Shown: in pieces, positions 1 to 11,960 of the stretch
Numbering within the stretch: position 1 is the first letter of the stretch
Layout of the letters: every line of letters starts with the position of its first letter
Notes under the pieces: model-generated
Database searches by the model: none
Told to the model about the DNA's origin: nothing
What the model saw: only the letters and a program-made list of their open reading frames with translations
Assembly (NCBI GenBank): GCA_963556495.2
Contig: OY747703.1
Location: 27,275,796-27,339,795, forward strand
Direction of reading: 5' to 3'
DNA length: 64,000 bases
Source of the DNA: Valencia hispanica
Taxonomy: Eukaryota; Chordata; Actinopteri; Cyprinodontiformes; Valenciidae
Program-made: the position numbers and the translations under genes

Positions 1-298
1 CCTGGAGGTGAGCTGTTGTGTTTGCCTCAGTGATGCATTGCTCCTGTCTAAAGTTTGGTCTCACACACACACACTACAAGGTAGGGTTTTAGTTTTAGTT
101 TAAATGGCGATTGTTAGAGAGGCAGTTAAGGGATGGATTTCTAAACATAATCATTATTTTTGTGCTGAACTACTAATACTTTTGGTCAGGTGTATTTGGT
201 TCAGTTGAAAAAGTTTTATTAAGAGATGAACTGTGCTAACTATAATAAAAATTGGGGAAGATCGTCTGTTTGGTCATTGTAGAAAGAATGTGTTGTAA
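1..298. other. Unassigned left-edge sequence
   Basis: I see no gene or recognisable element. There is a short CA run near 61-74. The common fish repeat described next begins at its right border. Confidence 0.3.
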
Positions 299-1059
299 CC
301 ATAGACTGTATATATAAGATGGGAGCTGCAGTGACATCACCCGTAGGTTTATGAAGAGCTGAATGGAAGCCCAACACTCGTCAAGCGTCTCATCACAACC
401 AGAAAATACAAAAAATGGGCTAAAGGGTGGAGCTGAGAGTGGGGCTGTGAGGGTGTGGGAAGATGATTGACACCCATCAAACTCTGAGCCAATGTAGCTA
501 CAAGCTGACTGAGCTAACCTGGAGCTATTAGCCAGAAAACCGCTATTGAGCGACTCTGCTATTCCTCTGGCTTCTAAGCAGATTCAATAATTTTGTCAAA
601 TAAAAGCATGAAGCCGTGTTGGTCCATAACATTCACTAAACCTATGTGAATTTTAATTAAAACAAGTTTTAATAATCGATTTGTAACAAAGAAATTTGAT
701 AATTTCAACCCATTTTTGACCAAGCAGTCTTATCTTAAATGCACAGCAGAAATATAATTTTACTTACCAAAACAAATGGAGCAGAGACTTCTTGGACAGT
801 CTGTTAGTGCAATCAATACCACAGCAAACATTGTCTAATAGGTGATTATGTTTGTAGAAGCATGATTAACATCCGAATACAAATAAACATTGCAGACACA
901 ACTGATGGTCAAGTTCAGAGAAATGAAAAACCAGAGACTGTTAACGTGACTCAGAGGCTGCGACCTTCCCTGGAGCAAGCGGGGTAGAGAAAGCCGCTAG
1001 CCACCAGTACTAGAGCGAACGGCTCATCTGAGATCTGTCAATCAAAATCCCCTTATTAT

Positions 1060-4027
1060 TCAGTCCAGTTAAATTCTGTTTATTTCTATAGCGCTGATTC
1101 ACATTAGATGTCATCTCAATGCACTTTACAAGAAAAGTTATTTCAATGCAATCTTGCAAACATCCCAATCAGTTTAAAGTTTTTGTTAGTTTCCTATTTA
1201 AAGTGTAACTCATCCCCTATCAGAGTTAAAACTCCACCCACATTTGCTGTTTGAAAAATGCCTCAAAACGAAGTGTTGACTGGCGGACGAGCGAGGGGAG
1301 GGCTGGGCGTGGTCTGCACTGTGGTCGACATGTTGACAGCCGAGCTGCTGCGGCACCTATGTGCGGCACACAGACAGCCAGAAAGACGGAGATCAACAGC
1401 GTCGCGAGCTCCATTGCCTCAGAGGGAGGCAATTTCGAAGTTGAGGATTTCTCTCCACCTACTTCACCAGAGGAAAGAGAGGAAAGGGAGGAAGGTTCTG
1501 TGGAGGAGACAAGCGGCCCTGAGCCGTATCTTTTTGAGCCGATGGCTCGTGAGTTGCCCAGGGCAACATGTGCCGAGCCTGCAGCGGCATCGCTGCACAT
1601 AATGGGGCCCATCTCTGAATGGTACATCGTTGTTAGCCATAGCTAAAGCTAAATTTTGATTATCTTATTGTGTGACTCTGCCTAAATAGCTGCACCTGCG
1701 GCCACTGTACCTCATTGTCTGCAACAGAAAATTTGTGTTGCAAAGAGGTGCCGAAGGTATAAATCAAAGTGCACAAAAGAAATAACTAAGCCCTGATTTC
1801 ATTATCCATTTACTGATATCAGTTCATTCCTCTGTCATAGGTAATGCGCAGATGTCAGTCGGAAAGGCTATGATAAAGAATAACTTTGCAGACTAAATGC
1901 TAAGCTAACAAATCACTAACCTGATAAATGCTATAAACGAGGGTGTGACCTAGACTGGGCTTGTGTTATACTCCACAGCGGCAGGAAGGCTAACGTCAGT
2001 TACCACCCACTGACGTTAGAAACCAAAGCTGAGCCAGCGATGCCCGATTCAAATTCAAGTGTAGTGTAACGTTTTAACCTGAAGAGGGCACTCCACTAAT
2101 GGTTTTTGGGGAAAAAAGAATATTTTTACTAAAATGTACTAAATTGCAAATAAAAATAATGACCAGACACGTAACAATAGCCTTTTTGTTTGACCATTTA
2201 AGACTCAAACATCTCCTGATGAGCATACTGACACCTTGTCACCTCACAGTGGGTGCACCTATTAGCCTGTATCCAATTTTTTCTATTTTCAGTCGGGTCG
2301 GATTTTCCCGCGCTGTCTGCGGATGTGACGTCAAGCGCGTTCATGTTATATGTTTCAGATCACTCTGCCACCACCGCTAGTCAGCACTCACAAGCACTTC
2401 AATGGATCGTGCGAATACACAGAAGAGACCCAGGACAACTCTGACACCAACAGTAACTCCACATAAGACTAAAACAGTTAAACCCCTGACAAGTGCCTGA
2501 AAAAGATCGAAGATTGAGAGCCACTGGCGTAGTAGCACGCGCTGCGAGAGCGAGCAGAAAGTAAGAGCAGTTCTGTTTTTTGGCCACATGGGGGCAGTTG
2601 CGAGTTAAAATTTCATAAAATTGCATATAGCCCCTTTAAGGAACCTCAGCAGATTGCATCTAGCCATTGACTTGAGGTTGTGTCCCGTTGATGCAGACTC
2701 CAACCACAGCAATCCCTCAGCAATCCCTGAGGGGAAAGGAGAGGAAAAACTCCCCTTTAACAAGAAGAAACCTCCAGTAGAACCAGAACCTGACTCAGTA
2801 CGAGCGGCCATCTTCCACGACCGTCTGGGGGTTTGAGAAGACAGAACAGAGACACAGAAAGAACAGAATAACTGATGTAAGAGTACTTTTTATATTGAAG
2901 AAAGTAAAAAGTTGATAACAGGACACAGAGGATGCTCAGTTACTGGGGGCATCATCTCAGTCATGCCCCCCGTCCAACAGGGCATTGTAGCTAAGCAGGA
3001 TACCAGACCAGATGTAGCTTCTATGGAGAGAAAAACACTGAGAGAAAACAGTCAAAATAACAGCATATAATACAACGTGAGAGTAGTAGAAAAGAAAGTA
3101 GCAGAGTGAAAAAAGTGGTCAGTCTGTCCTCCAGCAGTCTAAGCCTATAGCAGCATAACTACAGAGATAGCTCTGGATAACATAAGCCACCCTAACTATA
3201 AGCTTTATCAAAAAGGAAAGTTTTAAGCCTGGCTTTAAAAGTAGACAGTGTCTGCCTCACGGACTAAAGCTGGGAGCTGGTTTCACAAGAGAGGAGCCTG
3301 ATAACTAAAAGATCTACCTCCCATTCTACTTTTAGAAATCTTAGGAACCACCAGTAAACCTGCAGTCTGAGAGCGAAGTGCTCTGTTAGGAACATATGGA
3401 ACCATCAGATCTCTGATGTATGATGGAGCTGATTATTAAGGGCTTTATATGTTAGATGGAGGATCTTAAATTCTATTGCGGATTTAACAGGGACCCAATG
3501 AAGGGAATCTAAACCCGGAGAAATGTGATCTCTTTAATACTCATCAGAACTCTGCATTTTGGATCAAGAGAAGGCTTTTAATAGCATTTTGTGGACTTCC
3601 TGATAGTAAAGAATTACAGTAGTCCAGCCTTGAGGTAACAGATGCATGGACTAGTTTCTCAGCATCACTCCTGGACAGGATGTTTCTAATTTAAGCAATA
3701 TTCCTGAGGTGAAAGAAAGAAATCCTAGAAACCTGTTTAATATGGGATTTAAATGTCAAGTCTTGGTCAAAAATAATGGCGAGGTTCTTTACGTTATTAC
3801 TAGGGGCCAATTTAATTCCAACCAGATGAATTGATTGACTAAGCAGGTTTCTTTTAGAGCTTCTGGTCCAAAGACAACAACTTCTGTCTTGTCAGAATTT
3901 AAAATCAGAAACTTTAGAGTCATCCAGGCTTTTATGACTTCCAGACATGCCTGTAATCTACCTAACTGACTGGATTCATCAGGATTTATGGAAAATTATA
4001 GTTGTGTTCATTGGCATAGCTATTGAA
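1060..4027 (-). mobile_element. L2-type LINE, 5'-truncated 3' end, antisense
   Basis: Read on the minus strand this is the end of an L2-type LINE. The stretch 3620-4027 is a close relative of the coding sequence at 63640-64000 and covers the reverse transcriptase just after the YADD region. A long 3' UTR and a tail (about 1065-1110, 'ctatagcgctgattcac' on the plus strand) complete it. Homology to the right-edge L2 stops near 4027, the normal 5' truncation of a LINE. The copy is interrupted at 1202-2635 by a TTAA element and carries many stops, so it is a dead relic. It shows what the 3' end of the right-edge L2 should look like: a UTR of well over 1 kb. Confidence 0.75.
1202..2635. mobile_element. 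TTAA-flanked non-autonomous DNA element (family 1)
   Basis: The element sits between TTAA at 1198-1201 and TTAA at 2636-2639. The flanks, joined with a single TTAA, recreate the uninterrupted L2 tail at about 48205-48235 ('tttcctatTTAAggaa'), so the target was TTAA, as for piggyBac-type transposons. The left end 'agtgtaactcatcccc' and the middle (about 2040-2180) match the copy at 14631-15175. The right end 'gcatatagcccct' is not the inverse of the left end, so this may be a hybrid of two related elements. Several short reading frames are present (for example 1251-1646), but none resembles a transposase. Confidence 0.7.
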
Positions 4028-4050
4028 AGAAGCATTTTTAGAATCTTTAA

Positions 4051-4525
4051 AGGAGCAGGGGGCAGAATGAAGAAACAAAACTCATGAGTAACTGCAGCCA
4101 CCCGCACGGGAGCGCGCACAAACGCTTCACAAAAAAAACATACTTTTTCACAGTGACATACTTCTTTTTCTTAGTGCCACTCTTTAGTGGGTTGTGATTC
4201 ATCCTTGGTCGTTTCCCAGTTGCAGAAGAATCCATTTTCACAATTGAATCAATGGAGGTCTGCGATCATTTTTCTTCCTCTTTTAAAGCTGTCGAGAACG
4301 CACAAGCCGTGTCAATTGACGTCACAACCGTCACACCGGTAAGACAGCGCGGGAAATTCGGACCCCGAACTGCAGCACATTTTGCAGCACACAGCCAGTT
4401 TAAGAAAATGGAGCGATATGTGGGTGGGCTCATTCGTTTTGGTTTATAACGCTTCATCACCGAACAGCACTAAAAAAACTGGACATGGATGTTTACTTTA
4501 TTGACAAATCCTGCCCCATGTTCCT
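4051..4525. mobile_element. TTAA-flanked MITE (family 2)
   Basis: TTAA lies at 4047-4050 and 4526-4529. The terminal inverted repeats are 'aggagcagggggcag' and 'ctgccccatgttcct'. A second copy lies inverted at 31185-31541. No protein is encoded. It sits just beyond the 5' end of the antisense L2 copy, within the outer repeat. Confidence 0.7.
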
Positions 4526-4777
4526 TTAATTTGATTTCAAACTTAAATTACATCTAAACAGACGAGTTATTAAAATAATTCACCCCCCTGACGGTAATCT
4601 TGACCTATTAAACCTGAAATGGATTTTTGAACTAGGCTGTAAATATGTTTATTCCGTTGTGAAGTTGGCATTTTTAACATGGGAGTCAATGGGAACTTGC
4701 TCCTTTCTGGAGCCAGCCCCTAGCGGTTGAGGGGGGAACTGCGTTTTTTGTCACTTCCGCATAGGCTTCAGATTTGC

Positions 4778-5041
4778 CACTGCAAAAAAGGATAGTAGAA
4801 AGTAAAAAGCCTTGTTTCTGGAAATGTTTTCTTATTTTTTTTCTGAAGAGAAAAAATGTCCTTAACAATCAAGTTTTGCACTAGAAAATCAAGCAAATTC
4901 TAAGGTTTCTTTGCCAGTTTTAAGAATTCTAGCCAAGCAACTTTTGCTCACCCCATTGGCAGATTTTTTTGCTCAAAACAAGAAAATTTGACAATTTTTA
5001 AGAATATTTGGCTTATTTCAAGCAGTGCTGTTTTTGCAGTG
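4778..5041. mobile_element. MITE with CACTGCAAAAA ends
   Basis: The 264-bp element starts with 'cactgcaaaaa' and ends with 'tttttgcagtg', a perfect terminal inverted repeat. The interior is AT-rich with 'tcaagcaaattctaag' and 'agaatatttggcttatttca', matching a small element very common in fish genomes. It interrupts the 3' part of the outer repeat (text continues 'gccgaagtttgccccttgg' after it). I could not see a clear target duplication. Confidence 0.7.
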
Positions 5042-5070
5042 TGCCCGCCGAAGTTTGCCCCTTGGTTGCA

Positions 5071-8000
5071 ACTCGGGGAAACAATGTTGCATTTACAGTG
5101 CAGGTCATTCAGCTGATGCCAAATTACCTCTCAAGGAAGTGTCAACAGTTGACATCTTTGTGGCATTTTAACTTGGACTGCCAATCCTGTCATCTATGAA
5201 AACATGAATTAGGTGAGAAACGGTTATTCATTTACCTCTGGAAAGCTGCTTAATAAACAATACTGCACTAACTGTTCCTACCAGATACAATTTACCATTG
5301 TTCTTCTCTTAACTAGAGGGTGACATTTAATGTATTATAATTCTGCTTACATCTGATTTAAATGTTTAGCTTCTAAATATGTTTAATTTCTGACATTATA
5401 TCTGGACTCTTTATGAGTACTTTGTTTTGGCTTTTAACAGACATAAATGCTGTATGTATTATGTGACCTCAATGTTTTAAGGAGTTGTCTCTTATAATAA
5501 AACATATGAGTTAAACGTGAAGAGAAAGTTTGGATAAACAAAATGAGTAAAGAAGACTACAGATGTGCAGTGAAGGAAGATAATAAAAGAACAGAAGCAT
5601 AGAAAGAGATGAGCCATGACAGCTTTACGACACATATCAGGGCAGCAGGGTCTTGTCCTTGAAGTGCACTTTTTCTCATTTCCTTGGAGGTCTGAGCCTC
5701 TGCATGGTGGGTTCAAATGCTGGGGCAACACACTTGGGACTGAAGAGGCCACAGGTTCATTCCCTTGAAGGAATTAAACCTTAATAGTTTATTTATAAAC
5801 ACTGGAGTCAACTGGGTGCACAGCAGGAGCTGTACATGAGGGTATCTTTCTGGATAAATGAATGCAAATACATATTATATTTCCATATATTGTGGTTTAG
5901 CAGAAAATCTGAAGACAAGTCCTCCTGACTGCTAAGTGCATAGGTTTCAGATTTTTTGGTTGCCTGAAAACAGGACAGTCAGCAGTGCTGCACTGAGATG
6001 AACACGTTTGCTCACCTATGTCCACAAACTCACTTTTTACATTTCACAATTACAGAAAAAAAAATAAAAATAAATAAAAACAAAGTACAGCTGCAGTCCG
6101 TCATTTTTCTTTTTAGTCACACAGAAAACTAATATTCTTGGTAGTATTTTATAGCTTCATCAATGTTAAAAGTACAGATACATCGACTCAGGATTTTTGC
6201 GATCCGATTCAATTTCCATTCAATTGTCTGCCAACACATTTAGTTTTGTTTCTGTCCTGGTGTTGAGTAAGTGAAAATGAATAAATCACACTGGCACTAA
6301 CCACTTTCGGCTGTGGTTATATTGGAGCACACAGGATTCATGTTTCCTTAATAAACCTCATAATGATCTCTTTACGTCTATATTCACATACCTTTCAACT
6401 GCAGCATGTTTCTCGTCTGTACCTCAGATACCGAGTTGTCTCTCCGTTTATTACTGTAACAGTCCGACACACCTTCCATGCCGTAAACCTTTTTCAGTAA
6501 ACATATAAAAAATATGCATTTATTTTATTTTTACCTTTTCCACACACTTAAATATCTCTGAAGAAAGTGATGCGAAGTGACAGAGTGCTCAGCCTGCAAC
6601 AGCAGACTGTCCAATTTTTATAAAAAGCTCCTCCTGAATGTGTGTCCTAAATCTGCCAAACCCCAAAAACTCAAGAAAGCTATTGATCTACAGTATTTAA
6701 AGCATTAAACAGAAATTACTGTATGTATTACATTATTTACAGTTAGGCACGCAATGATCTATACCCATGGCAAATTCAGATTTAAAGTAATTCCTTTAAT
6801 TTTACCAAACCTGTTCTTGCTGGAAGTAATATTCACATTTTGGAGTGAACCAGAGCAGAGGCCTGACCTAAATCTGACAGTGTATATGGTTCAGTATACT
6901 CTGCCTGATATCCAATCCAAGAACGATTCAGTTCATGTATTGGTTCTGATATAGATATCAGATCAGAGGAGGTCAATTTTTAATCAAAACAATAAGTACT
7001 TACAGCATTTACCAAAGAACTCTAAATGTCATTGATCGGTCTAAAGAGGTAGATAATTCTGCTCTATATCTCTATGGAAATATTGAAGGTGTACTAGTCC
7101 AGTCAGAACATTTCCACACTTGTTAATTTGCCAAACTGTGACATCAGTATTTGAGGCAGATGGAGTTTGGTCAGCATGTGGATCCACAACCTACTTTATA
7201 AACAAATGGACAATGACTCAAACAACAGTGTACATATTCAATCTGTTTGACACTTCATCAATTTTGTGCTGAATGATGATTAAGCACAAAGAACCTGATG
7301 CCAGTCAGTGTGTTTCAGGTAATTCTTTCCAGACCTACTTGTATTTCTTTGACTGTTTAAGGAACTACTATGCCATTAGGTTACAAGGCTTCGGTTACTG
7401 AATGTTGCTTTTATCTTAAAAGCCATGTTAGTCGTTATCTATTAGTGATAGTGAGAGGTTTTCATCGCTAACTTTGGAAAGCTGGATAAAGGTAAAGTCT
7501 CACCAGATTGCCCATTTCACCACAGATCTGTTTTCTTTTCATTTTGTCAAGAATAAAATATTTTCAAAACACTTACTAAAAATCAAGGACACAATTCATG
7601 TTATGGCAAATAAGAACAACTGTCACATGTTCTCTCCTTTTTACTTGACAGTCTTTTTAATCCAATGACAAGTTAAAACTCTAAAGCTGTTGTAAGGCTC
7701 TTCTTGTCATTGTATATTGATGAATCTAAATGCGTATTTTACCTTGGTTAATATGTGAAGAACTGAACCACATTTTATGTAACATCAAGTTCTGCCATGT
7801 CTTTGAAGAATGTTTGTAAACTATTATGTACTCCTGTGTTGCATATTGTGTCTGTATGGGATAAGGGTTGTCAAATGTATAGTTCCACACAGTAGTTAAA
7901 ATGTTTGTAAAAAAAACGACAATTAAGAGTCATCAATACTAAGTCTACTCTTACAAGTTTAATCTGGTTGTTTTTTTGTATGAGGTTTCCAGCAGATTTG

Positions 8001-10839
8001 TCATCTATAATTACATTGTGGATCTTTTTCCTCTACACTATCATTCTCCACATGGGTCACTTGTATTGTTTCTGCACATTTCTTGTGCATATACCAAGGA
8101 CTATGAATTCACTTTAACTGCAGTTTAGTGTCAATCTCTTTTTCTCAAACCATCATTTAAACTTACTTATTTCTAAATGTATCCTCTTTGCTCATTTCTG
8201 TAAGTCTCCTCTAGAACAACAAATGTATGTGTGTCATCTGCAAAAATCACAAATTTTAGTATTATAAGTTTGTGTGTGAAAAAATGTGTGCTCAGATTTT
8301 GTGGATTTTTCTGGGGAAAACACACCACAACTGAATCTTATTCATCTCTCTTATTTAAATCCATTGACCTTTGGGGTCACTGGACTTAAATTGTAGAGAT
8401 GATGACCACTTCTGGTTGTGTTTTGCACAAAAGCTATTTTGTGCGATTTGCACAAAACCCATTTGTGCACTTTGAAAATGAGTTCCGTTTTCAGGGGGAG
8501 TACATTTATGAGAAAACTGGTGGAGGTCACGTCCTTTTCACAGTAAATTGTCATTTATGCTCCAACAGCAGCAATTAAGTTTTTTTTTGGTTCCTAACTT
8601 TGTGTATTACAGAGATCCTAAAATAAAAAGACTGGAGAGATGGCGGTGAAATGATGCAAACAAAAAGCTTTATTTGAAACAATTTTAGGGCGAAAGCGAA
8701 ATAATATCCCAAAAGCTTCTTAGGAAAGTAATAGAATGCATTTTGTGGTGCTTATTTAAGCACTGCTTCCATTTAGTGTAAGAAAACCACACGTAATGTG
8801 TGCTTAAGTTATCCACATTAGCTTTCCTAGTGATTATCAGTGGTCAGAAATGTTACCTTCTGTTCTGCTGTTGATAATTAATTACAGAAGCAATCAATGA
8901 AAATGTAGACATACACCATAAGAACAGCTATAAATCCTGAAGCATCAGGAATGATTCAGTTTCCAGCAGTTAAGCAAATCTCTGCTAAAGACATCAAACT
9001 GAGCTTGTTAAGTTAAGAAAATCATTTTTGATGGTATTTTAGCCGAATTATTGAAATGCCAGAGTTTATTCAGGATAGTTATGGCTTTGTTTGAGTACTC
9101 CATCTTTATCTGTGGACAATGCTCAAGGAAGAAGAGCCACGATAGTGAAACTGTAAGAAGTAGAAACAAGACATTAAAATGATCATAACATTCCTTTATG
9201 TAATTACATTAGGTTTGCTTGGATCGTGGAATTTCAGTCTTGTCAGCTGGGAGATTTAATAATCACCAATTTGACTAACAGTGGTGTGTGGTATCAAGAA
9301 ACAGCAAGGAGCAGAATTTTATTAGTCTTTAAAGGAAAAGTATATCTGAGCAAATCACTCAAGAGTGTTTGCCTGATTCTTAATAGTTTGATCAAACCAC
9401 CAACTGGTAAGCTTGTGCTGTAGTATTTGACTGAGCTGACGTAAATGTAAGTCTGTGTAATTTGGTGATTCTGTGTCTCTGATGGCTCCAGATGGCTGTA
9501 ATGAACTTGTAAATATTCTGACGATAACAATAGCTGAGTCATTCAGCATTTGGTACTAAAAGAGTGTTTGGATCGACAAAGAAGTGCAACATGGCGTCTT
9601 TGAAGGAAACGGTGAGATGAGTTGACTTGGTAGTAGCAGGTCTCAGATCGGTGTTAACTGTGTGGGTGTTTGCTATAATGCTATAGATCAGTAATCAAGG
9701 AATGTGTGAGGAGAATATGACAGCAACAAATTTCTACTTGAGTACAGTTTTATGAAATAAAAAGTTTACTTTGTTGCAATCTTTGAGTTTAATCTGACAA
9801 CATTTATCTTTATGCAAGTTGTTTTGTTGCCCATTTTCAGATGTTTATACAGGGGCATTACACCTATTCCCAAAGCCTGCGTGTGGTTATGCAGCATAAT
9901 GCATGAGCACTATCACTTTCATGTATTTTCGTAGTTATGTAACCTTCACAAATGGACACTTAATGCACAGTAATACCACATGCAGGAGGCCTTATTGGTA
10001 TTTATGGCTGCTTTGTTCACATTTTCCTCCCTTAAAGATAATTGTAGTGGTGCTCCAACAGCATTTCATTGCCCTTTAGAGACTAATTTTGTTATCTTTG
10101 TAACATTTACATGCAAAGCAAACTTATCTACAATTGCCAACCATCGCAGTCAGCCTGTCCTCAAAAGTTATTTCTGGCCCTGCTTTGCAAGACATTTTCA
10201 AATTAAATTATGAGCCGCAAAATTGACTAAAAATACTTTTATGATGTTGCTGTTACACTGTGGTCTTCCCACAAAGCCACTTTCTTGCATTATTTTCCGA
10301 GGTATGATTCTTTTACCAGTCAGCAGCCTGTGATCACACGGGAAAGCACTGCCGAATGCACTTTCAGCTAGAGAAAAAGTGTCACTTAGGCTTGCCCCTC
10401 TGATCTTGAGTGGTTTTGTGCACAGAGTCAGCAAGGGTTGGTTTTAATACTGTGTAATTACTTGGACATTTGGAGGAAAGCCAGAAGCTAAAAGCTCGGT
10501 CAGAGGGTCTTTGCTACACTGACAGGTGTAGCTGTTATATCCACTGAACACAATTATAAATCCTTTTGTTTTAAAGTTTCATCTCTGGGAGCAAACTGTG
10601 ATAACAAATGTCATGACATGAGTGTTAAGAAAAGAACATCTCCCCATTACAAGGTCAGGCTACAAGATGTCCTGAAAAATGAGAATTATTACAGACCCAA
10701 GACAATGAATAGAGATGTTACCACCCACAAGTGCATGATGGGGTATTTTTTTACCATTTCAGTCTAAGTATGTAAGTCATCCTAACTAAAGGTGATGCCA
10801 TGTAAAACTACAACAGATAAACTTGCTACACAAACAGTT
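5071..10839. other. Long stretch without recognised genes or elements
   Basis: AT-rich DNA with many stops in all frames. I found no exon with splice signals, no RNA gene and no complete transposon. Runs of A and T (for example 6055-6085) are the only notable low-complexity tracts. Diverged, unrecognised repeats are possible. Confidence 0.4.
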
Positions 10840-10844
10840 GTGGG

Positions 10845-11494
10845 TGTCAGGTTACGGTTTCAAGGAGGACCCAAATGCAGAACGTTTTAAGAAACTCAGA
10901 TTTAACTAAATAATAAATTGCAAACTTACAAAATCACAGGGAAACCAGAGAACATGGAGACCAGGAAACACGGGAAGACAGACCAGGGATGAATATCAGG
11001 AAACAGGGAAGGCAAAAACCAGGAAGGGAAGAAATGACAACAAACCAGCGAGTAGTGACTGAAGGAGAAGTGAATATATACTGAGGAGGGAATGAGGAAG
11101 TGACAGAGAAGACCAATGACCAATAAGTGAGAGCAGATGCAGGTGAGAGGGAGAGAGCAGGTGGAAATAATCAACAACTGGGACAGAAGGTAGAATGGCT
11201 AGGGAGACAGAAAACTCTAAAGAAACTATAAAGCAAAGATAATATGTCTGGGGATGAATCTTTAAAGGAAACACTGGAGAACAGAAGGGAGAAATAAATA
11301 AGGAAACTATCTAAAGAGAAATACAAATAAGAAGGTGGACACAGAAGCAAAGGGTGAAAAACATCTAAGAACAAGAAGAAATACAGAAACAAGGAAGTGC
11401 CATAAATAAATAAAGACAAATAATAATTTAACATGATATTAGTTCTTTTCCTTATTTAGTTCTAACAAAACACAAACACCTAAGAACTATGACA
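10845..11494 (-). mobile_element. Solo LTR with 5-bp target duplication GTGGG
   Basis: On the minus strand the 650-bp unit starts TGTCATAG and ends CCTGACA, the TG...CA ends of an LTR. GTGGG lies directly on both sides (10840-10844 and 11495-11499), as for LTR-retrotransposon integration. Near the minus-strand 3' end it has 'ttctgcatttgggtcctc', typical of fish Gypsy-type LTRs, and a TATA-like 'agtatatattcac' in the middle. No gag or pol is attached, so this is a solo LTR left by recombination. A related LTR lies at 51531-52062, in the same orientation. The hydrophobic minus-strand frames here are by-products of pyrimidine-rich LTR sequence. Confidence 0.8.
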
Positions 11495-11757
11495 GTGGGG
11501 TGTTAAAAGCTTAACTGAATGGGCTTTTGGCCTGTCCAAAAGATATAGTGTGCATATCACCACAAGTGTACAGGTTAGTGTTCATGTTTTTGTACTTCTT
11601 GATTTATTTATTTTTTTTACATTTCTTATGTTACACCAATTTCATGCTGAGACAATATCGTAAAACCACCTTTTGCTGCAATCATCCATTTAGTCATTTG
11701 GAGATTTGCTAGCAAGGACCACCACAACAAATTCAGCTTAAAGTTTCAATGTTGTTG

Positions 11758-11960
11758 TCCTTTCTGCATAACCTCCTTGGGATTGCCACAGGACAGTAGT
11801 CTCTCCCACTCCACAGCTGTGTGCACAGAGAGTTGGCAGATGATTTACACTGGATGCCCTTCCTGATGCACCCCCCTGATTATCCCTGGGAAGGAGCAGG
11901 ATTCAAACCGGTAACCTTAGAGGTTGCAGGCACCTGCTCTACCACCTGAACTAGAGTCAG
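11758..11960 (-). mobile_element. tRNA-headed SINE, antisense
   Basis: On the minus strand a polymerase III type head is visible: an A-box-like 'tagttcaggtggtagagca' and a B-box 'ggtttgaatcc' about 40 bases later (near 11905-11955). They are followed by 'gcatcaggaagggcatcca', a body known from fish SINEs. The anticodon-arm region is degenerate, so it is not a functional tRNA gene. The 3' end, toward 11758, is not sharply defined. Confidence 0.7.

Larger units (their letters stand above)
299..5070 (+). repeat. Common teleost interspersed repeat, split by later insertions
   Basis: The left part starts at 'catagactgtatatataaga' and runs through 'gacatcacccgtaggtttat' and a block about gaagatgattgacaccca, a form I recognise as a widespread fish repeat that encodes nothing. 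Its matching right part, with 'gggagtcaatggg', 'ggagccagcccctagcgg' and 'cacttccgcataggcttca', appears only at about 4573-5070. Everything between about 1060 and 4530 is explained by other elements, so I infer one old copy pushed apart by insertions. No transposase or tRNA-like head was seen, and its superfamily is unknown to me. The pairing of the two halves rests on family memory, not on an alignment. Confidence 0.45.

Noticed and set aside
1226..1646. Overlapping frames of 114-133 codons on both strands
   Set aside because: They lie inside a TTAA element, on both strands at once, and have no known motif. GC-richer sequence explains them.
5640..5760. Possible SINE or tRNA head ('gggttcaaatgctgg', 'aggttcattccc')
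   Set aside because: B-box-like words occur, but no A-box at the right distance and no recognisable SINE body or tail.
10926..11434. Minus-strand hydrophobic frames resembling membrane proteins
   Set aside because: They are translations of a pyrimidine-rich solo LTR with exact 5-bp duplications. The Leu/Phe/Ser bias follows from base composition.
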